The notes under the pieces: generated by a model
What the model was told of the DNA's origin: nothing
Database searches by the model: none
Seen by the model: only the letters and a program-made list of their open reading frames with translations
Translations under genes and position numbers: made by a program
Part shown: positions 9,873-19,863 of the stretch, in pieces
Position numbering within the stretch: position 1 is the first letter of the stretch
How the letters are laid out: the number at the start of each line of letters is the position of its first letter
DNA from: Ohtaekwangia sp.
GTDB taxonomy: Bacteria; Bacteroidota; Bacteroidia; Cytophagales; Cyclobacteriaceae
Assembly: GCA_021155195.1 (NCBI GenBank)
Contig: JAJNPV010000050.1
Span: forward strand, 434,001-498,000
Reading direction: 5' to 3'
DNA: 64,000 bases

Positions 9873-11321
9873 TTACCAACTGCTGCTTGAACCGCCACCA
9901 CCTGAATCTCCGCCACCGTAGCTTCCTCCTGAATCGCTGCTACTGCTATATCCCGAGTCGCTGGAAGAAGAATCTGAAATTACTATTTTAGGAATGACCG
10001 ATTCAACCTTAGATTTATGTTTACATAATTTACAGAGATAGTGGTACACCATAATTCCTGTAGCCGAAGTAGTTGCTGCTTTCTTTGTTGAAGAACCCGT
10101 TACATAATATGCATGCGTTTTACAGGATGGGCATTCAGTGTATTTAGTTTTTTCACTCATGTAAGCTTCATACTGAATTTCCTGGCAGTTGCTGCATTTC
10201 CAAACATCATAGTCAACAGACTTTATGTTTTCTTCAAACTGAGCTTCTTTTGATAGATGCTCATCTTCTTCTTTTTCAGTAAGCTTTACACACTGCCCAC
10301 CACACTTTTTGCATACACGTGGATGTGTACGTATTAAGTTCATCTTGTTGGTAAAATGCTTTCTCAAAAAGGCGAAGGGAACCGGGAACAGAAATGCTAA
10401 CCCAAGAACTCCCTTGTTTTCCTTGTAAAAGTTATAGACCGTTTGATACTCACCTTTTTTTATAAATGAATCGGCACTTTTGTTCATTCTCATGTATTTC
10501 GCAAAAGCCGCAAACCCAAAAAATCCATAGAGCCCGCCAGCAAACGCAAGCGTGCTGTTTGCAAGTGATAAAACAATTAGAAGTCCAATCGGAATCATGA
10601 TCCAAAGGAGAAACCATTGGCCGGTACTCATCTTAGAATGCGGAACATCCTTATTGAAATCTCTGGAATCAGAAAATCCTGATTTACGCTTAGAAAAAAA
10701 ACTAATGAGCCCAAAAATCATCCACCCAACAATCATTAACCAGGCAAAATCGGATTGAGAAACTTCGGTTGGTTTCGCTCCTTCATTAATTTCCTTGGCA
10801 TAGGCTGGATCAGTAAGTATCCTGACAACTTCTTCTACTCCAGCTATCATTCCTGCATCTACATTTCCCTCCTTAAACAACGGAACCATTTTTTGAATTT
10901 GAATCTGCTTACATACAGCATCTGGTAAAATTCCCTCTAGTCCAAAACCGGTATGAAAGCGTACCGTGCGTTGGTCTTCAATGAACAGGATCAATAATCC
11001 ATTGTCCTTTCCTGCCCGTCCAATTCCCCACTTCTCAAAAAGCGCTTGCGCGAAATCAAAATCAGTTTGATCGCCTATCGAATGCAGTATTACAACGGCT
11101 ACTTGTGCAGTTGTCTGTTCTTCAAGTGCGGTTAATAGTTGATCAAGTTGTGTTAATGTTGTCGAGGTTATCAACCCATCCGGATTGCTTACATAACTAT
11201 TGTTTTGGAGCTTGGTATTTGGAACAGAATCAACAGTATAAACCTGTGCGGCTGTAAGTAAGCACGCAGTTTTCATCAGGAATAAGAGAATGAATTTTTT
11301 CAATTGGAACTTCAAATTCAT
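9873..11321 (-). CDS. TPM-domain membrane protein with zinc ribbons
   Basis: The 482-residue protein has an N-terminal signal sequence, a TPM (YgcG/TPM_phosphatase) domain at about residues 35-170 with the family phrases KWGIGRAGKDNGLLIL and VRFHTGFGLEG, and three transmembrane helices in the middle. A cytoplasmic part follows with several CxxC pairs (CKKCGGQC, CSNC, CPSC, CKLC) suggesting zinc ribbons, and the tail is rich in Gly and Ser. I prefer the ATG at 11321, which starts straight into the signal peptide, over an upstream ATG at 11366. TPM proteins are linked to envelope and photosystem quality control, but the activity here is unknown. It converges closely with the YycJ-like gene, with one base between them. 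Confidence 0.82.
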   Translation of the reverse strand: MNLKFQLKKFILLFLMKTACLLTAAQVYTVDSVPNTKLQNNSYVSNPDGLITSTTLTQLDQLLTALEEQTTAQVAVVILHSIGDQTDFDFAQALFEKWGIGRAGKDNGLLILFIEDQRTVRFHTGFGLEGILPDAVCKQIQIQKMVPLFKEGNVDAGMIAGVEEVVRILTDPAYAKEINEGAKPTEVSQSDFAWLMIVGWMIFGLISFFSKRKSGFSDSRDFNKDVPHSKMSTGQWFLLWIMIPIGLLIVLSLANSTLAFAGGLYGFFGFAAFAKYMRMNKSADSFIKKGEYQTVYNFYKENKGVLGLAFLFPVPFAFLRKHFTNKMNLIRTHPRVCKKCGGQCVKLTEKEEDEHLSKEAQFEENIKSVDYDVWKCSNCQEIQYEAYMSEKTKYTECPSCKTHAYYVTGSSTKKAATTSATGIMVYHYLCKLCKHKSKVESVIPKIVISDSSSSDSGYSSSSDSGGSYGGGDSGGGGSSSSW

Positions 11322-11492
11322 TGGATTGGATTTTTGGTTCACTAAAATAACAAACGAAAACTCCATTTCTCAATCGTTTTCGCTACTTACTGTTAGTTTG
11401 TTTATAAAAATTCTCTTCTACTTTATTCGCATTCAATATGTATTCAACTTAACTTGTGAGGTTAGTTTGAAATTGCTTAACCCGAAACGAAC

Positions 11493-14400
11493 TTGAGAGA
11501 CACGAATCAACAGGGACTTTATCATCCATCTTTTGAAAAAGACTCATGCGGTGTTGGATTTGTAGCCAACATTAAAGGAAGAAAATCGCATCAGATTGTA
11601 AGCGATGCACTCACGATGCTCGAGCGCATGGAACATAGGGGCGCATGTGGATGCGAACCCAATACAGGAGATGGTGCCGGAATTTTAATTCAAGTTCCGC
11701 ATGAATTTTTTAGCAGCGAATGCAGCAAGCTAGGCTTTAAACTTCCTGCTTATGGAAGCTATGGCGTTGGCTTGGTTTTTTTTCCGCGCGATGCGAAAGT
11801 CCGGGAAGAATGCCGCACGGTTTTGAACCGTCAAATCAAGAAAATGAAAATGACCTTGCTGGGGTACCGCATACTTCCAACCAATAACAGCGACTTGGGT
11901 GAAACAGCCGTAAAAGCTGAACCGGTAATGGAGCAAGTTTTCATTAAGCGCCAAGACACCATCAATAATCCTGATGATTTTGAACGGAAACTCTTCATTT
12001 TAAGAAAGTACTCTACTCATATCATTACAGACTCAGTAAAAGGAGTTGATAACCAATTTTACTTTTCCTCATTATCCTATAAAACCATTGCTTACAAAGG
12101 CATGGTGACTTCCGGTCAATTACGACCGTACTTTGCGGATCTGGAACATGATGATGTGGTATCCGCGCTGGCGGTTATTCACTCACGATTTTCAACCAAC
12201 ACGTTTCCTTCGTGGCGATTAGCTCAACCTTTTCGATATATCGCCCACAATGGCGAGATTAATACGGTGCGCGGAAACATCAACTGGTTAAATTCTAAAG
12301 AAGCATTCTTCTCATCCGAATATTTTTCGCGCGAAGAGTTAGATATGATTCTGCCAATCGCTAATGCGAAGCAATCGGATTCATCGAACTTAGATAACAC
12401 GATAGAATTACTTGTGCATGCTGGCCGCTCATTGCCGCATGTTATGATGATGTTAATTCCGGAAGCCTGGGATGGCAACGAAGGAATGACGCAAGAGAAA
12501 AGAGACTTTTACGAGTATCATGCCAACTTAATGGAGCCATGGGATGGTCCCGCTTCCATTACGTTTACGGATGGCAAAATTGTGGGCGCAACCTTAGATC
12601 GCAACGGGCTTCGTCCTTCGCGCTTTGTTGTTACCGATGATGACTTGGTTATCATGGCTTCTGAAGTGGGCGTGTTAGATGTTGATCCCGCCAAGGTAAT
12701 TACCAAAGGCCGCTTGCAACCCGGTAAAATGTTTGTGGTTGATTTAGAGCAAGGGCGCATCATTAGTGATGAAGAATTGAAAAAAGAAATTTGCACGCGC
12801 CAGCCTTATGGTCAATGGTTAAAAGAAAATAAAGTTCGCCTTCAAGATCTTCCTGAACCCGGGGGAAGTTTTCATAAATACGATCCCGTAACATTCTTAA
12901 AGCGCCAGATTTCATTTGGCTATACATCTGAAGATTTGCGCTTTATTGTTTCTCAAATGTGCGAGACCGGGAAAGAAGCCTTAGGCTCAATGGGAAATGA
13001 TACTCCATTGGCTGTTCTTTCAAAACAAGCGCAGCATCTGTCAAGTTATTTCAAGCAACTTTTCGCACAGGTGACTAACCCGCCCATCGACCCGATTCGC
13101 GAGCGGTTAGTAATGTCGTTAGCATCACACGTGGGAGGTTCATTAAATCTTTTAGAAGAGTCGCCCGAGCATTGTATTACGCTTGAACTTCCAACCCCGG
13201 TGCTTTCAAATACCGAGTTGGAAAAGATTCGCTACATCGATCATCGCCATTTACAAACCAAAACGGTTTACACGTATTTTAAAGCGGATGGCAAACCCGG
13301 CTCGCTTCAAAAAGGATTGGATCGTGTATGTCAGTACGTAACTGATGCTATTGAAGATGGCTTTACCATCGTTATTCTTTCCGATAGAAGTTTTGATAGC
13401 GGACACACACAAATTCCTTCACTACTCGCAGTGGCTGCCGTGCATCATGATCTAATTCGAAAAGGGCTGCGTGGAAAAATTGGTTTGCTTGTAGAGGCAG
13501 GCGAAGTGTGGGAAACACATCACTTCGCAACGTTGATTGGGTATGGGGCTTCTGGTGTAAATCCATATCTAGTGTTTCAAACGATTCACGACATGAAGAA
13601 ACAAAATCTTCTGCCGGAAGGATTGACAGAAGAGAAAGCAATTTATAATTATAAGAAAGCTGTGGCCGGTGAGTTGCTCAAAGTAATGAGTAAAATGGGT
13701 ATCTCTACGTTACAATCTTATCATGGAGCGCAGATTTTTGAAGCGTTAGGCATTCATAAAGATGTAGTTGATCGTTATTTCACAGGAACTGTTTCTCGTA
13801 TTGGTGGCTTAACACTGGACGATATTGCGCGCGAAGCAATCGCAAAACATCAGCTTGCTTTCCCTAAAGTGAACAACGGCTTGCCGCGATTAGCAGTAGG
13901 CGGTGTATATCAATGGAAACAGCGCGGGGAAGCTCATTTGTTCAACCCGCAAACCATTCATTTACTTCAGCACTCTACAAAGAGTAACGACTATTCAATC
14001 TTTAAAAGATACTCCACGCTCATTAACAATCAGAGTGAGAAAGCAATCACGCTGCGTAGTTTATTAAAATTCAAAAAAGGAAAATCAATTCCGATAAGTG
14101 AAGTAGAGCCTAAAGAAAATATTTTTAAACGATTCGCTACGGGTGCGATGTCGTTTGGATCCATTTCTTTTGAAGCGCACAGTACACTGGCTATCGCTAT
14201 GAACCGCATTGGTGGTAAAAGTAATTCAGGTGAAGGTGGCGAGGATGAGGCACGTTTTACGCGAAAAGAAAATGGCGATTGGGAAAACTCAGCGATCAAG
14301 CAGGTAGCTTCCGGTCGTTTTGGTGTAACCAGTTATTACCTGACCAATGCCGGAGAACTTCAAATAAAAATGGCACAAGGTGCCAAGCCGGGTGAAGGTG

Positions 14401-16055
14401 GCCAGTTACCAGGACATAAAGTAGATGATTGGATTGGTCGTGTGCGGCATTCCACACCGGGTGTTGGATTAATTTCTCCGCCTCCACATCATGATATCTA
14501 TTCGATTGAAGATTTAGCACAATTAATTTTTGACTTAAAGAATGCGAATCGTGAGGCGCGCATCAATGTTAAACTTGTATCGGAAGCAGGAGTAGGAACT
14601 ATTGCATCGGGTGTTGCCAAAGCTCATGCCGATGTTATCTTAATTGCCGGTCATGATGGAGGAACAGGTGCTTCACCAATTAGTTCAATCCGCCATGCGG
14701 GATTGCCCTGGGAAATGGGTCTTGCCGAAGCGCATCAAACATTAGTAAGAAATAAACTGCGCGGACGTGTTACGTTACAAACAGATGGACAGATTCGCAC
14801 CGGTCGTGATTTAGCCATTGCTGCTTTGCTTGGCGCTGAAGAATGGGGTGTTGCAACCGCTGCACTTGTTACAACAGGTTGCATTATGATGCGCAAGTGT
14901 CATTTGAACACGTGTCCCGTAGGAGTGGCCACTCAAAATAAAGAACTACGCGCGTTGTTTACCGGTAAGCCCGAATATGTAGTTAACCTGTTCACATTCC
15001 TTGCTGAAGAATTGCGTGAGATTATGGCCGAGCTTGGATTCCGTACCGTAAATGAAATGGTGGGTCAGGCCGATCGTCTTGAGGCACGTGATTTAACCGA
15101 TCATTGGAAATATTCAAACTTAGATTTGTCTCCTTTACTGATTAAAGATCCTATTAGTTTAGATACCGCTTTATATAAGCAAGAAGAACAAGATCACGGA
15201 ATTGAAAATGTACTTGATCGAAAACTGATTGAGTTGGCGAAACCTGCGTTGGCAGATGCTACTCCTGTGGAGGGCGAATTCAAAATCACCAATCAAGATC
15301 GTGCTGTGGGTACTATGCTCTCCAATGAAATCTCTAAGATCTATTTAGGCGAAGGATTACCGGACGATACAATTCACATAAAGTTTAATGGCACTGCCGG
15401 GCAAAGCTTTGGTGCTTTTGTGGCACACGGAGTAACGTTTGAATTGGAAGGGGATGCCAACGACTATTTTGGTAAAGGTCTTTCAGGAGGAAAACTCATT
15501 CTCTATACTCCTAAAGAAGCCACCTATAATCCGGCAAAAAATATGATTGTTGGAAACGTAGCCTTCTTCGGGGCCACTTCTGGTGAATCATTTATTGGTG
15601 GCATGGCAGGTGAACGTTTTGCCGTTCGCAATTCAGGAGTGCGTGTAGTTGTTGAAGGCGTGGGCGATCATGGTTGCGAATACATGACGGGAGGTACTGT
15701 AATTGTTCTCGGTGATACTGGAAGAAATTTTGCTGCAGGCATGAGTGGCGGGGTTGCTTATGTGTGGGATGTCAATAACACGTTTGTTAAAAACTGCAAC
15801 ATGGAAATGGTGATGCTCGATACACTTGACGCAGAGGATGAACAATTGCTAAGGGGCATGATTGAATCGCATCAACAGTTTACAAAGAGCAAGATTGCTT
15901 CACACATCTTAAGCTACTGGCCAGCTGCCTTCAAGCAGTTTATTAAAGTAATGCCAATAGATTACAAGGCCGTGGTAGAAAAAAGAAAGGCTGAGAAAAA
16001 AAGTGCAGCCTTAAAAGCATCGTTAGGTAGTGATTTTAAATTTTCAGCAAACTAA
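11493..16055 (+). CDS. gltB: Glutamate synthase large subunit
   Basis: The 1520-residue protein converts glutamine and 2-oxoglutarate into two glutamates. The N-terminal class-II glutaminase domain has its catalytic Cys19 in KDSCGVGF, which is exposed after removal of an 18-residue propeptide. The central and FMN-binding synthase domains follow (GSISFEAHS, SGEGGEDEARF, AGHDGGTGASP), then the 3Fe-4S cysteines 1130, 1136 and 1141, and the GXGXG beta-helix domain at the end. Translation must begin at the TTG at 11493: an in-frame TAA lies at 11478-11480, no ATG lies between, and the first internal Met codes beyond Cys19. It forms an operon with gltD 50 bases downstream. Confidence 0.97.
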   Translation: MRDTNQQGLYHPSFEKDSCGVGFVANIKGRKSHQIVSDALTMLERMEHRGACGCEPNTGDGAGILIQVPHEFFSSECSKLGFKLPAYGSYGVGLVFFPRDAKVREECRTVLNRQIKKMKMTLLGYRILPTNNSDLGETAVKAEPVMEQVFIKRQDTINNPDDFERKLFILRKYSTHIITDSVKGVDNQFYFSSLSYKTIAYKGMVTSGQLRPYFADLEHDDVVSALAVIHSRFSTNTFPSWRLAQPFRYIAHNGEINTVRGNINWLNSKEAFFSSEYFSREELDMILPIANAKQSDSSNLDNTIELLVHAGRSLPHVMMMLIPEAWDGNEGMTQEKRDFYEYHANLMEPWDGPASITFTDGKIVGATLDRNGLRPSRFVVTDDDLVIMASEVGVLDVDPAKVITKGRLQPGKMFVVDLEQGRIISDEELKKEICTRQPYGQWLKENKVRLQDLPEPGGSFHKYDPVTFLKRQISFGYTSEDLRFIVSQMCETGKEALGSMGNDTPLAVLSKQAQHLSSYFKQLFAQVTNPPIDPIRERLVMSLASHVGGSLNLLEESPEHCITLELPTPVLSNTELEKIRYIDHRHLQTKTVYTYFKADGKPGSLQKGLDRVCQYVTDAIEDGFTIVILSDRSFDSGHTQIPSLLAVAAVHHDLIRKGLRGKIGLLVEAGEVWETHHFATLIGYGASGVNPYLVFQTIHDMKKQNLLPEGLTEEKAIYNYKKAVAGELLKVMSKMGISTLQSYHGAQIFEALGIHKDVVDRYFTGTVSRIGGLTLDDIAREAIAKHQLAFPKVNNGLPRLAVGGVYQWKQRGEAHLFNPQTIHLLQHSTKSNDYSIFKRYSTLINNQSEKAITLRSLLKFKKGKSIPISEVEPKENIFKRFATGAMSFGSISFEAHSTLAIAMNRIGGKSNSGEGGEDEARFTRKENGDWENSAIKQVASGRFGVTSYYLTNAGELQIKMAQGAKPGEGGQLPGHKVDDWIGRVRHSTPGVGLISPPPHHDIYSIEDLAQLIFDLKNANREARINVKLVSEAGVGTIASGVAKAHADVILIAGHDGGTGASPISSIRHAGLPWEMGLAEAHQTLVRNKLRGRVTLQTDGQIRTGRDLAIAALLGAEEWGVATAALVTTGCIMMRKCHLNTCPVGVATQNKELRALFTGKPEYVVNLFTFLAEELREIMAELGFRTVNEMVGQADRLEARDLTDHWKYSNLDLSPLLIKDPISLDTALYKQEEQDHGIENVLDRKLIELAKPALADATPVEGEFKITNQDRAVGTMLSNEISKIYLGEGLPDDTIHIKFNGTAGQSFGAFVAHGVTFELEGDANDYFGKGLSGGKLILYTPKEATYNPAKNMIVGNVAFFGATSGESFIGGMAGERFAVRNSGVRVVVEGVGDHGCEYMTGGTVIVLGDTGRNFAAGMSGGVAYVWDVNNTFVKNCNMEMVMLDTLDAEDEQLLRGMIESHQQFTKSKIASHILSYWPAAFKQFIKVMPIDYKAVVEKRKAEKKSAALKASLGSDFKFSAN

Positions 16056-16063
16056 AAGAAATT

Positions 16064-16101
16064 CCTCTTCCCCCTCACCTTTGGAGAGGGAAGAGGTGAG
16101 G
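16064..16101. repeat. Short palindromic repeat between gltB and gltD
   Basis: Two overlapping inverted repeats fill the intergenic gap: CCTCTTCCC (16064-16072) with GGGAAGAGG (16088-16096), and CCTCACC (16073-16079) with GGTGAGG (16095-16101). They cannot both form. No T tract follows, so it is not a standard terminator. The right arm supplies a purine-rich AGGTGAGG five bases before the gltD ATG, which could serve as a ribosome site. Its composition resembles the element inside uvrA. Confidence 0.6.
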
Positions 16102-16105
16102 CAAT

Positions 16106-17575
16106 ATGGGAAAACCAACAGGATTTTTAGAATTAGATAGAGAACTTCCAAAGAAGCGCGATCCAAAAAAACGCATCAACGATTACAATGAAGTTGATTC
16201 GCTCATCGATAACTCAATCACACAAAAACAGGCAGCGCGTTGTATGGATTGCGGTATTCCATTTTGTCATAATGGATGTCCGCTCGGAAATATCATTCCT
16301 GAATTTAATGATGCCGTGTATCAGGAGAACTGGCAGTTGGCGTATGAGATCCTGATTTCAACCAACAACTTCCCTGAATTTACAGGGCGTATTTGCCCGG
16401 CTCCTTGCGAAGCCTCGTGTGTACTTGGTATAAATAAACCTGCGGTTGCCATTGAGTATATCGAAAAGTCAATCATTGAAAAAGCGTTTCAAGATGGGTA
16501 TGTGAAACCACGCAAGGCACTTGTCCATACAAACAAAAAAGTTGCCGTGGTTGGATCGGGTCCTGCGGGGCTAGCTGCGGCTGCTCAATTAAATTATGCT
16601 GGTCATAACGTTACCATATTTGAACGTGCTGATGAAATTGGCGGTCTGCTTCGTTATGGCATTCCAGATTTTAAATTGGATAAACATGTGCTCGATCGCA
16701 GAATTAATCTAATGATTGAAGAGGGAGTAAAATTCCAAACCAAAGTGAATGTAGGAGAAACTCTTTCGGTGGAACAATTGAAAGAGGATTTTGATGCCAT
16801 ACTCCTTTCTGGTGGATCAACAATTCCGCGCGACTTACCCATCCCCGGAAGGAATTTAAAGGGCGTTCATTTCGCTATGGATTTTCTAACCCAACAGAAT
16901 AGAAGGGTTGCGGGTAAAAAAGTTACTGTCGAAGAAATCTGGGCCACCGGAAAAAATGTGATGGTAATAGGTGGGGGTGATACGGGTTCTGACTGTGTGG
17001 GAACCTCCAATCGTCACGGTGCAAAGTCGGTAACACAAATTGAAATTTTATCCAAGCCACCAAAAGATAGAACGGAATCCATGCCTTGGCCAAGTTGGCC
17101 AATGATTTTGCGTACCTCCACTTCGCACGAAGAAGGATGCGAACGTCAATGGTCTATTGTAACAAAAGAATTTATTGGCGATGAGCAAGGCAATCTTAAA
17201 GCATTAAAGATTGCAGAGGTTGAAATGAAAAAAGCTGAGCCCGGCAAAGCGCCTGGTTTTGTCGAGGTTGAAGGCTCTGAAAAAATCATTCCATGTGAAC
17301 TTGCATTGTTGGCGATGGGTTTTCTTCACCCCCAACATAATGGCTTGTTAGAGCAATTGGGTGTTGATTATGACGATCGTGGCAATGTAAAAGCCACACG
17401 CTATCAAACTTCATCTGAAAAGATATTTGCTGCCGGAGACATGCGCAGAGGACAGTCCTTGGTGGTTTGGGCGATTAGCGAAGGTCGAGAAGCAGCACGT
17501 GCTGTTGATCAATACTTGATGGGTCAATCTGCATTGGAGTCGAAAGAAGAAGGGATGTTGAGTTTATCTGAGTAG
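16106..17575 (+). CDS. gltD: Glutamate synthase small subunit
   Basis: The 489-residue flavoprotein passes electrons from NADPH to the large subunit. The N-terminal iron-sulfur domain shows CMDCGIPFCHNGCPLGN (Cys46, 49, 54, 58) and CPAPCEASC (Cys97, 101, 105). The FAD-binding dinucleotide fold is at GSGPAG (150-155) and the NAD(P)H fold at VIGGGDTGSDC. The end carries FAAGDMRRGQSLVVWAI, which is typical of the family. Length and domain order are normal. It lies 50 bases after gltB, as in most bacteria, with a short palindromic repeat in the gap. Confidence 0.97.
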   Translation: MGKPTGFLELDRELPKKRDPKKRINDYNEVDSLIDNSITQKQAARCMDCGIPFCHNGCPLGNIIPEFNDAVYQENWQLAYEILISTNNFPEFTGRICPAPCEASCVLGINKPAVAIEYIEKSIIEKAFQDGYVKPRKALVHTNKKVAVVGSGPAGLAAAAQLNYAGHNVTIFERADEIGGLLRYGIPDFKLDKHVLDRRINLMIEEGVKFQTKVNVGETLSVEQLKEDFDAILLSGGSTIPRDLPIPGRNLKGVHFAMDFLTQQNRRVAGKKVTVEEIWATGKNVMVIGGGDTGSDCVGTSNRHGAKSVTQIEILSKPPKDRTESMPWPSWPMILRTSTSHEEGCERQWSIVTKEFIGDEQGNLKALKIAEVEMKKAEPGKAPGFVEVEGSEKIIPCELALLAMGFLHPQHNGLLEQLGVDYDDRGNVKATRYQTSSEKIFAAGDMRRGQSLVVWAISEGREAARAVDQYLMGQSALESKEEGMLSLSE

Positions 17576-17587
17576 TACCTAGTTGTT

Positions 17588-18526
17588 TTAATTCAGTCTT
17601 ACCTTCATAATCAAAATCTCTTTGAGCTTTTCGGGATTAACTATTTTACCCTTGTCCAAATTGCCCATCTGGCTATTTGCAATGAAATAGAACCAGTCAC
17701 CCACTACCACACCGGTGGTAGGAACATCAAAAAGTGGATGATTCGATACAAGTACCCGGGCAGTTTCAATTTTATCGAAAGAAGAACTCAGGTTGTATTG
17801 ATTTATGGAGACCGGGTAGGTGATGTTCTGAATTCCAATCAGCGATTGCTTGTAAAAACTCAGTCCATCAATTCCAATTACAAAATAATTTGGAAAAGGA
17901 AGCGGCAACAATTCGTGGGTGTTTGTATTGATTTTAAAGAAGCCTTTGAATGTATTTACAATCACCTCATCGTTGGGGGTAATTGTAATTCCGTTGGCGT
18001 GATTAAGTCGATCGTCTTTAATCAGTGGTTCCGGGTTTTTTAACCGGCTGTTGACAATATAAATCGCGCCATAATCTGAATCTGAGATAAAAACATCTCC
18101 ACTCTTACCAATCACCAGGTCATTAAACAAGTGTTTCTCTCCCGTTGATTGAAGAATCCATTTTTTAGCTAAATGACCACTAGCAATATCAAAGGTGTGC
18201 ACCATCGATTTGCCTTTAGGATCGTCCTGTGCCGTATTACTACATACCCACAGTTTTCCAAACTGAACCCTCATACCTAGCACCTGGCCAATTTCTTCCT
18301 GGCCACTTTTTATAAAATCGGTTGCTCGCTGATCATTATCAATCCTTATAATTTTGTTCTTATGTATACTGCTCACAAAGAAATTTTTTGACTCCGGGTC
18401 ATAAGCGATGCCTTCCGGAATCAAATCTTTTTCAGCAATGCGAAAGGCAATGTCAATGTCCTGCGCGCACCCTTTCCATGAAGCGATTAACAAAATGAGA
18501 AAAATCAAAATAGATTTCGCTCTCAT
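17588..18526 (-). CDS. Exported SMP-30/gluconolactonase-like beta-propeller
   Basis: This 312-residue protein has a hydrophobic signal sequence (residues 5-17) ending near GCAQD. That could be a signal peptidase I site, or a weak lipobox around Cys20. The body consists of propeller blades with phrases such as IPEGIAYDPESKNFFVSS, HLFNDLVIGKSGDVFISDSDYG and HANGITITPNDEVIVN, matching the SMP-30/gluconolactonase/LRE-like fold. The E-G and N-G-I positions that usually hold the calcium ion are recognisable, so a lactonase-type activity is possible but not certain. It converges on gltD with 12 bases between, and is downstream of the amidohydrolase gene on the same strand. Confidence 0.75.
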   Translation of the reverse strand: MRAKSILIFLILLIASWKGCAQDIDIAFRIAEKDLIPEGIAYDPESKNFFVSSIHKNKIIRIDNDQRATDFIKSGQEEIGQVLGMRVQFGKLWVCSNTAQDDPKGKSMVHTFDIASGHLAKKWILQSTGEKHLFNDLVIGKSGDVFISDSDYGAIYIVNSRLKNPEPLIKDDRLNHANGITITPNDEVIVNTFKGFFKINTNTHELLPLPFPNYFVIGIDGLSFYKQSLIGIQNITYPVSINQYNLSSSFDKIETARVLVSNHPLFDVPTTGVVVGDWFYFIANSQMGNLDKGKIVNPEKLKEILIMKVRLN

Positions 18527-18554
18527 AGAATTTTAAACCTATGATTGAATTTTT

Positions 18555-19664
18555 CTATTTCGGAAACTGACTCTTATCCATATTAGGTAAAATGCGCAAC
18601 GCATTTTTGTAATACACCTTCCTTAAAATTTCATCAGGCAACCCCAATCCATACATGCGCCAAAAAGCATGGTAGCGCTTGTGATAAGGAAAATATTCAT
18701 CCTCACTTTCCAACACACGAAAATAAGTTTCATATTCATCAGGCACCCAACTGTCTTTCCCAAACAGAATGCGATCCTGATACTTGGTGAAGAATGCTTT
18801 GGCAGCGCGGGGTTGGCGCCCAAGCTCTGCAATAACGGCTCCAATTTCGGTGAGCATGTTTGGATACTGATCCATCAGACTTCCTAATTTTTGCAGGTCG
18901 TTTCCGTACCATCCTAAGTGTGCGTTGATAAAGGTTGTTTTAGGATGCTTTTGAAAAATGTGGTGTTGTTCGGATATGATGGTCTCCCAACTAGCAAAAC
19001 TCTCATCATACCTGCGCCCCGGATGAGTCTTTAATTCGAGCCAGCGTTCATTCTGATTGTCGATGGGATCCCAGAAGGGCTTTGGATCTGCCGAGTGAAT
19101 TAAAACCGGAATTCCCAACTCACCACACTTAGCCCATACAGGATCAATGCGCGGATCATCAATGGAGATGCGCTTGCCTTTACTGTCTTTATTATGAATG
19201 CCTAGGCTTTTATAAATTTTTAATCCTTTCGCGCCACGTTTTACATCGGCCTCTAACTGTTTCACGGTGCGGGCAGTCCATTCAGGATTGTCGATGTCGG
19301 TAAAATCAATATTTGTAAACAGCACAAACCGATTGGGGTAACGATTGTTAATATTCTCAATGGATTTTTCCAGGTGGTCACCACTACTTCTAAATCCACG
19401 CCCACTTAAATTCACCATCACACCCATGTTCAACGCATCCATTTTAGAGATTAAGTCTTTAAAATCGGACGTGTTCATATTTCCCTGATGGTTGTGAATA
19501 TCGATGAATGGGAATTTTGCTTTTGTAATATGATGTTCCGATACCTTCAGTGTTGCCGGAGGATCGTACTCTTCAAAATCCATCTTCATATCAAGAGGTT
19601 TTTCCTGAGCAAGGGCCAGTATGCATATGCACCAACATGAAAAAACAAAGATCAAACGCTTCAT
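18555..19664 (-). CDS. Secreted amidohydrolase-2 family TIM-barrel protein
   Basis: The 369-residue form begins at the ATG at 19664, directly with a signal peptide (hydrophobic core and ALAQ cleavage site). The longer reading from 19700 would add 12 polar residues. Metal-site motifs of the amidohydrolase-2 group are visible: FIDIHNHQG near residue 55, IHSADP, NAHLGWYG and FGKDSW. These supply the HxH pair, two later histidines and the final aspartate. The family holds decarboxylases and lactonases, and the substrate here is unknown. The propeller gene follows 29 bases downstream on the same strand, so the two are probably co-transcribed and may act on one substrate in the periplasm. Confidence 0.82.
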   Translation of the reverse strand: MKRLIFVFSCWCICILALAQEKPLDMKMDFEEYDPPATLKVSEHHITKAKFPFIDIHNHQGNMNTSDFKDLISKMDALNMGVMVNLSGRGFRSSGDHLEKSIENINNRYPNRFVLFTNIDFTDIDNPEWTARTVKQLEADVKRGAKGLKIYKSLGIHNKDSKGKRISIDDPRIDPVWAKCGELGIPVLIHSADPKPFWDPIDNQNERWLELKTHPGRRYDESFASWETIISEQHHIFQKHPKTTFINAHLGWYGNDLQKLGSLMDQYPNMLTEIGAVIAELGRQPRAAKAFFTKYQDRILFGKDSWVPDEYETYFRVLESEDEYFPYHKRYHAFWRMYGLGLPDEILRKVYYKNALRILPNMDKSQFPK

Positions 19665-19735
19665 AGTATGTTCATTAGATAAGCAAGTTACGATAATCAC
19701 CCAATAGGGTTTTATATTTTGTTTGGATGGTTATT

Positions 19736-19766
19736 GGTTTCACGCAAAGGCGCAGAGCACGCAGAG
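19736..19766. repeat. Intergenic CGCAAAG/CGCAGAG-type repeat fragment
   Basis: An imperfect tandem of 8-9 base units (CACGCAAAG, GCGCAGAG, CACGCAGAG) preceded by GGTTT. From memory, strings of this type recur as dispersed intergenic repeats in many unrelated bacterial genomes. It lies between the divergent amidohydrolase and TPR genes, and its role is unknown. Confidence 0.45.
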
Positions 19767-19863
19767 TAAATTACCAAAGTTATTTTCTGAACTAACCTAG
19801 GCATAGCGGCTCTGCATGAAATCCCTCATTTCTTAGTAACTTGCTCTCTGAATTGTATTTCGC

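Noticed and set aside
16064..16101. Terminator between gltB and gltD
   Set aside because: No T tract follows the stem, and ending transcription here would separate two subunits of one enzyme.
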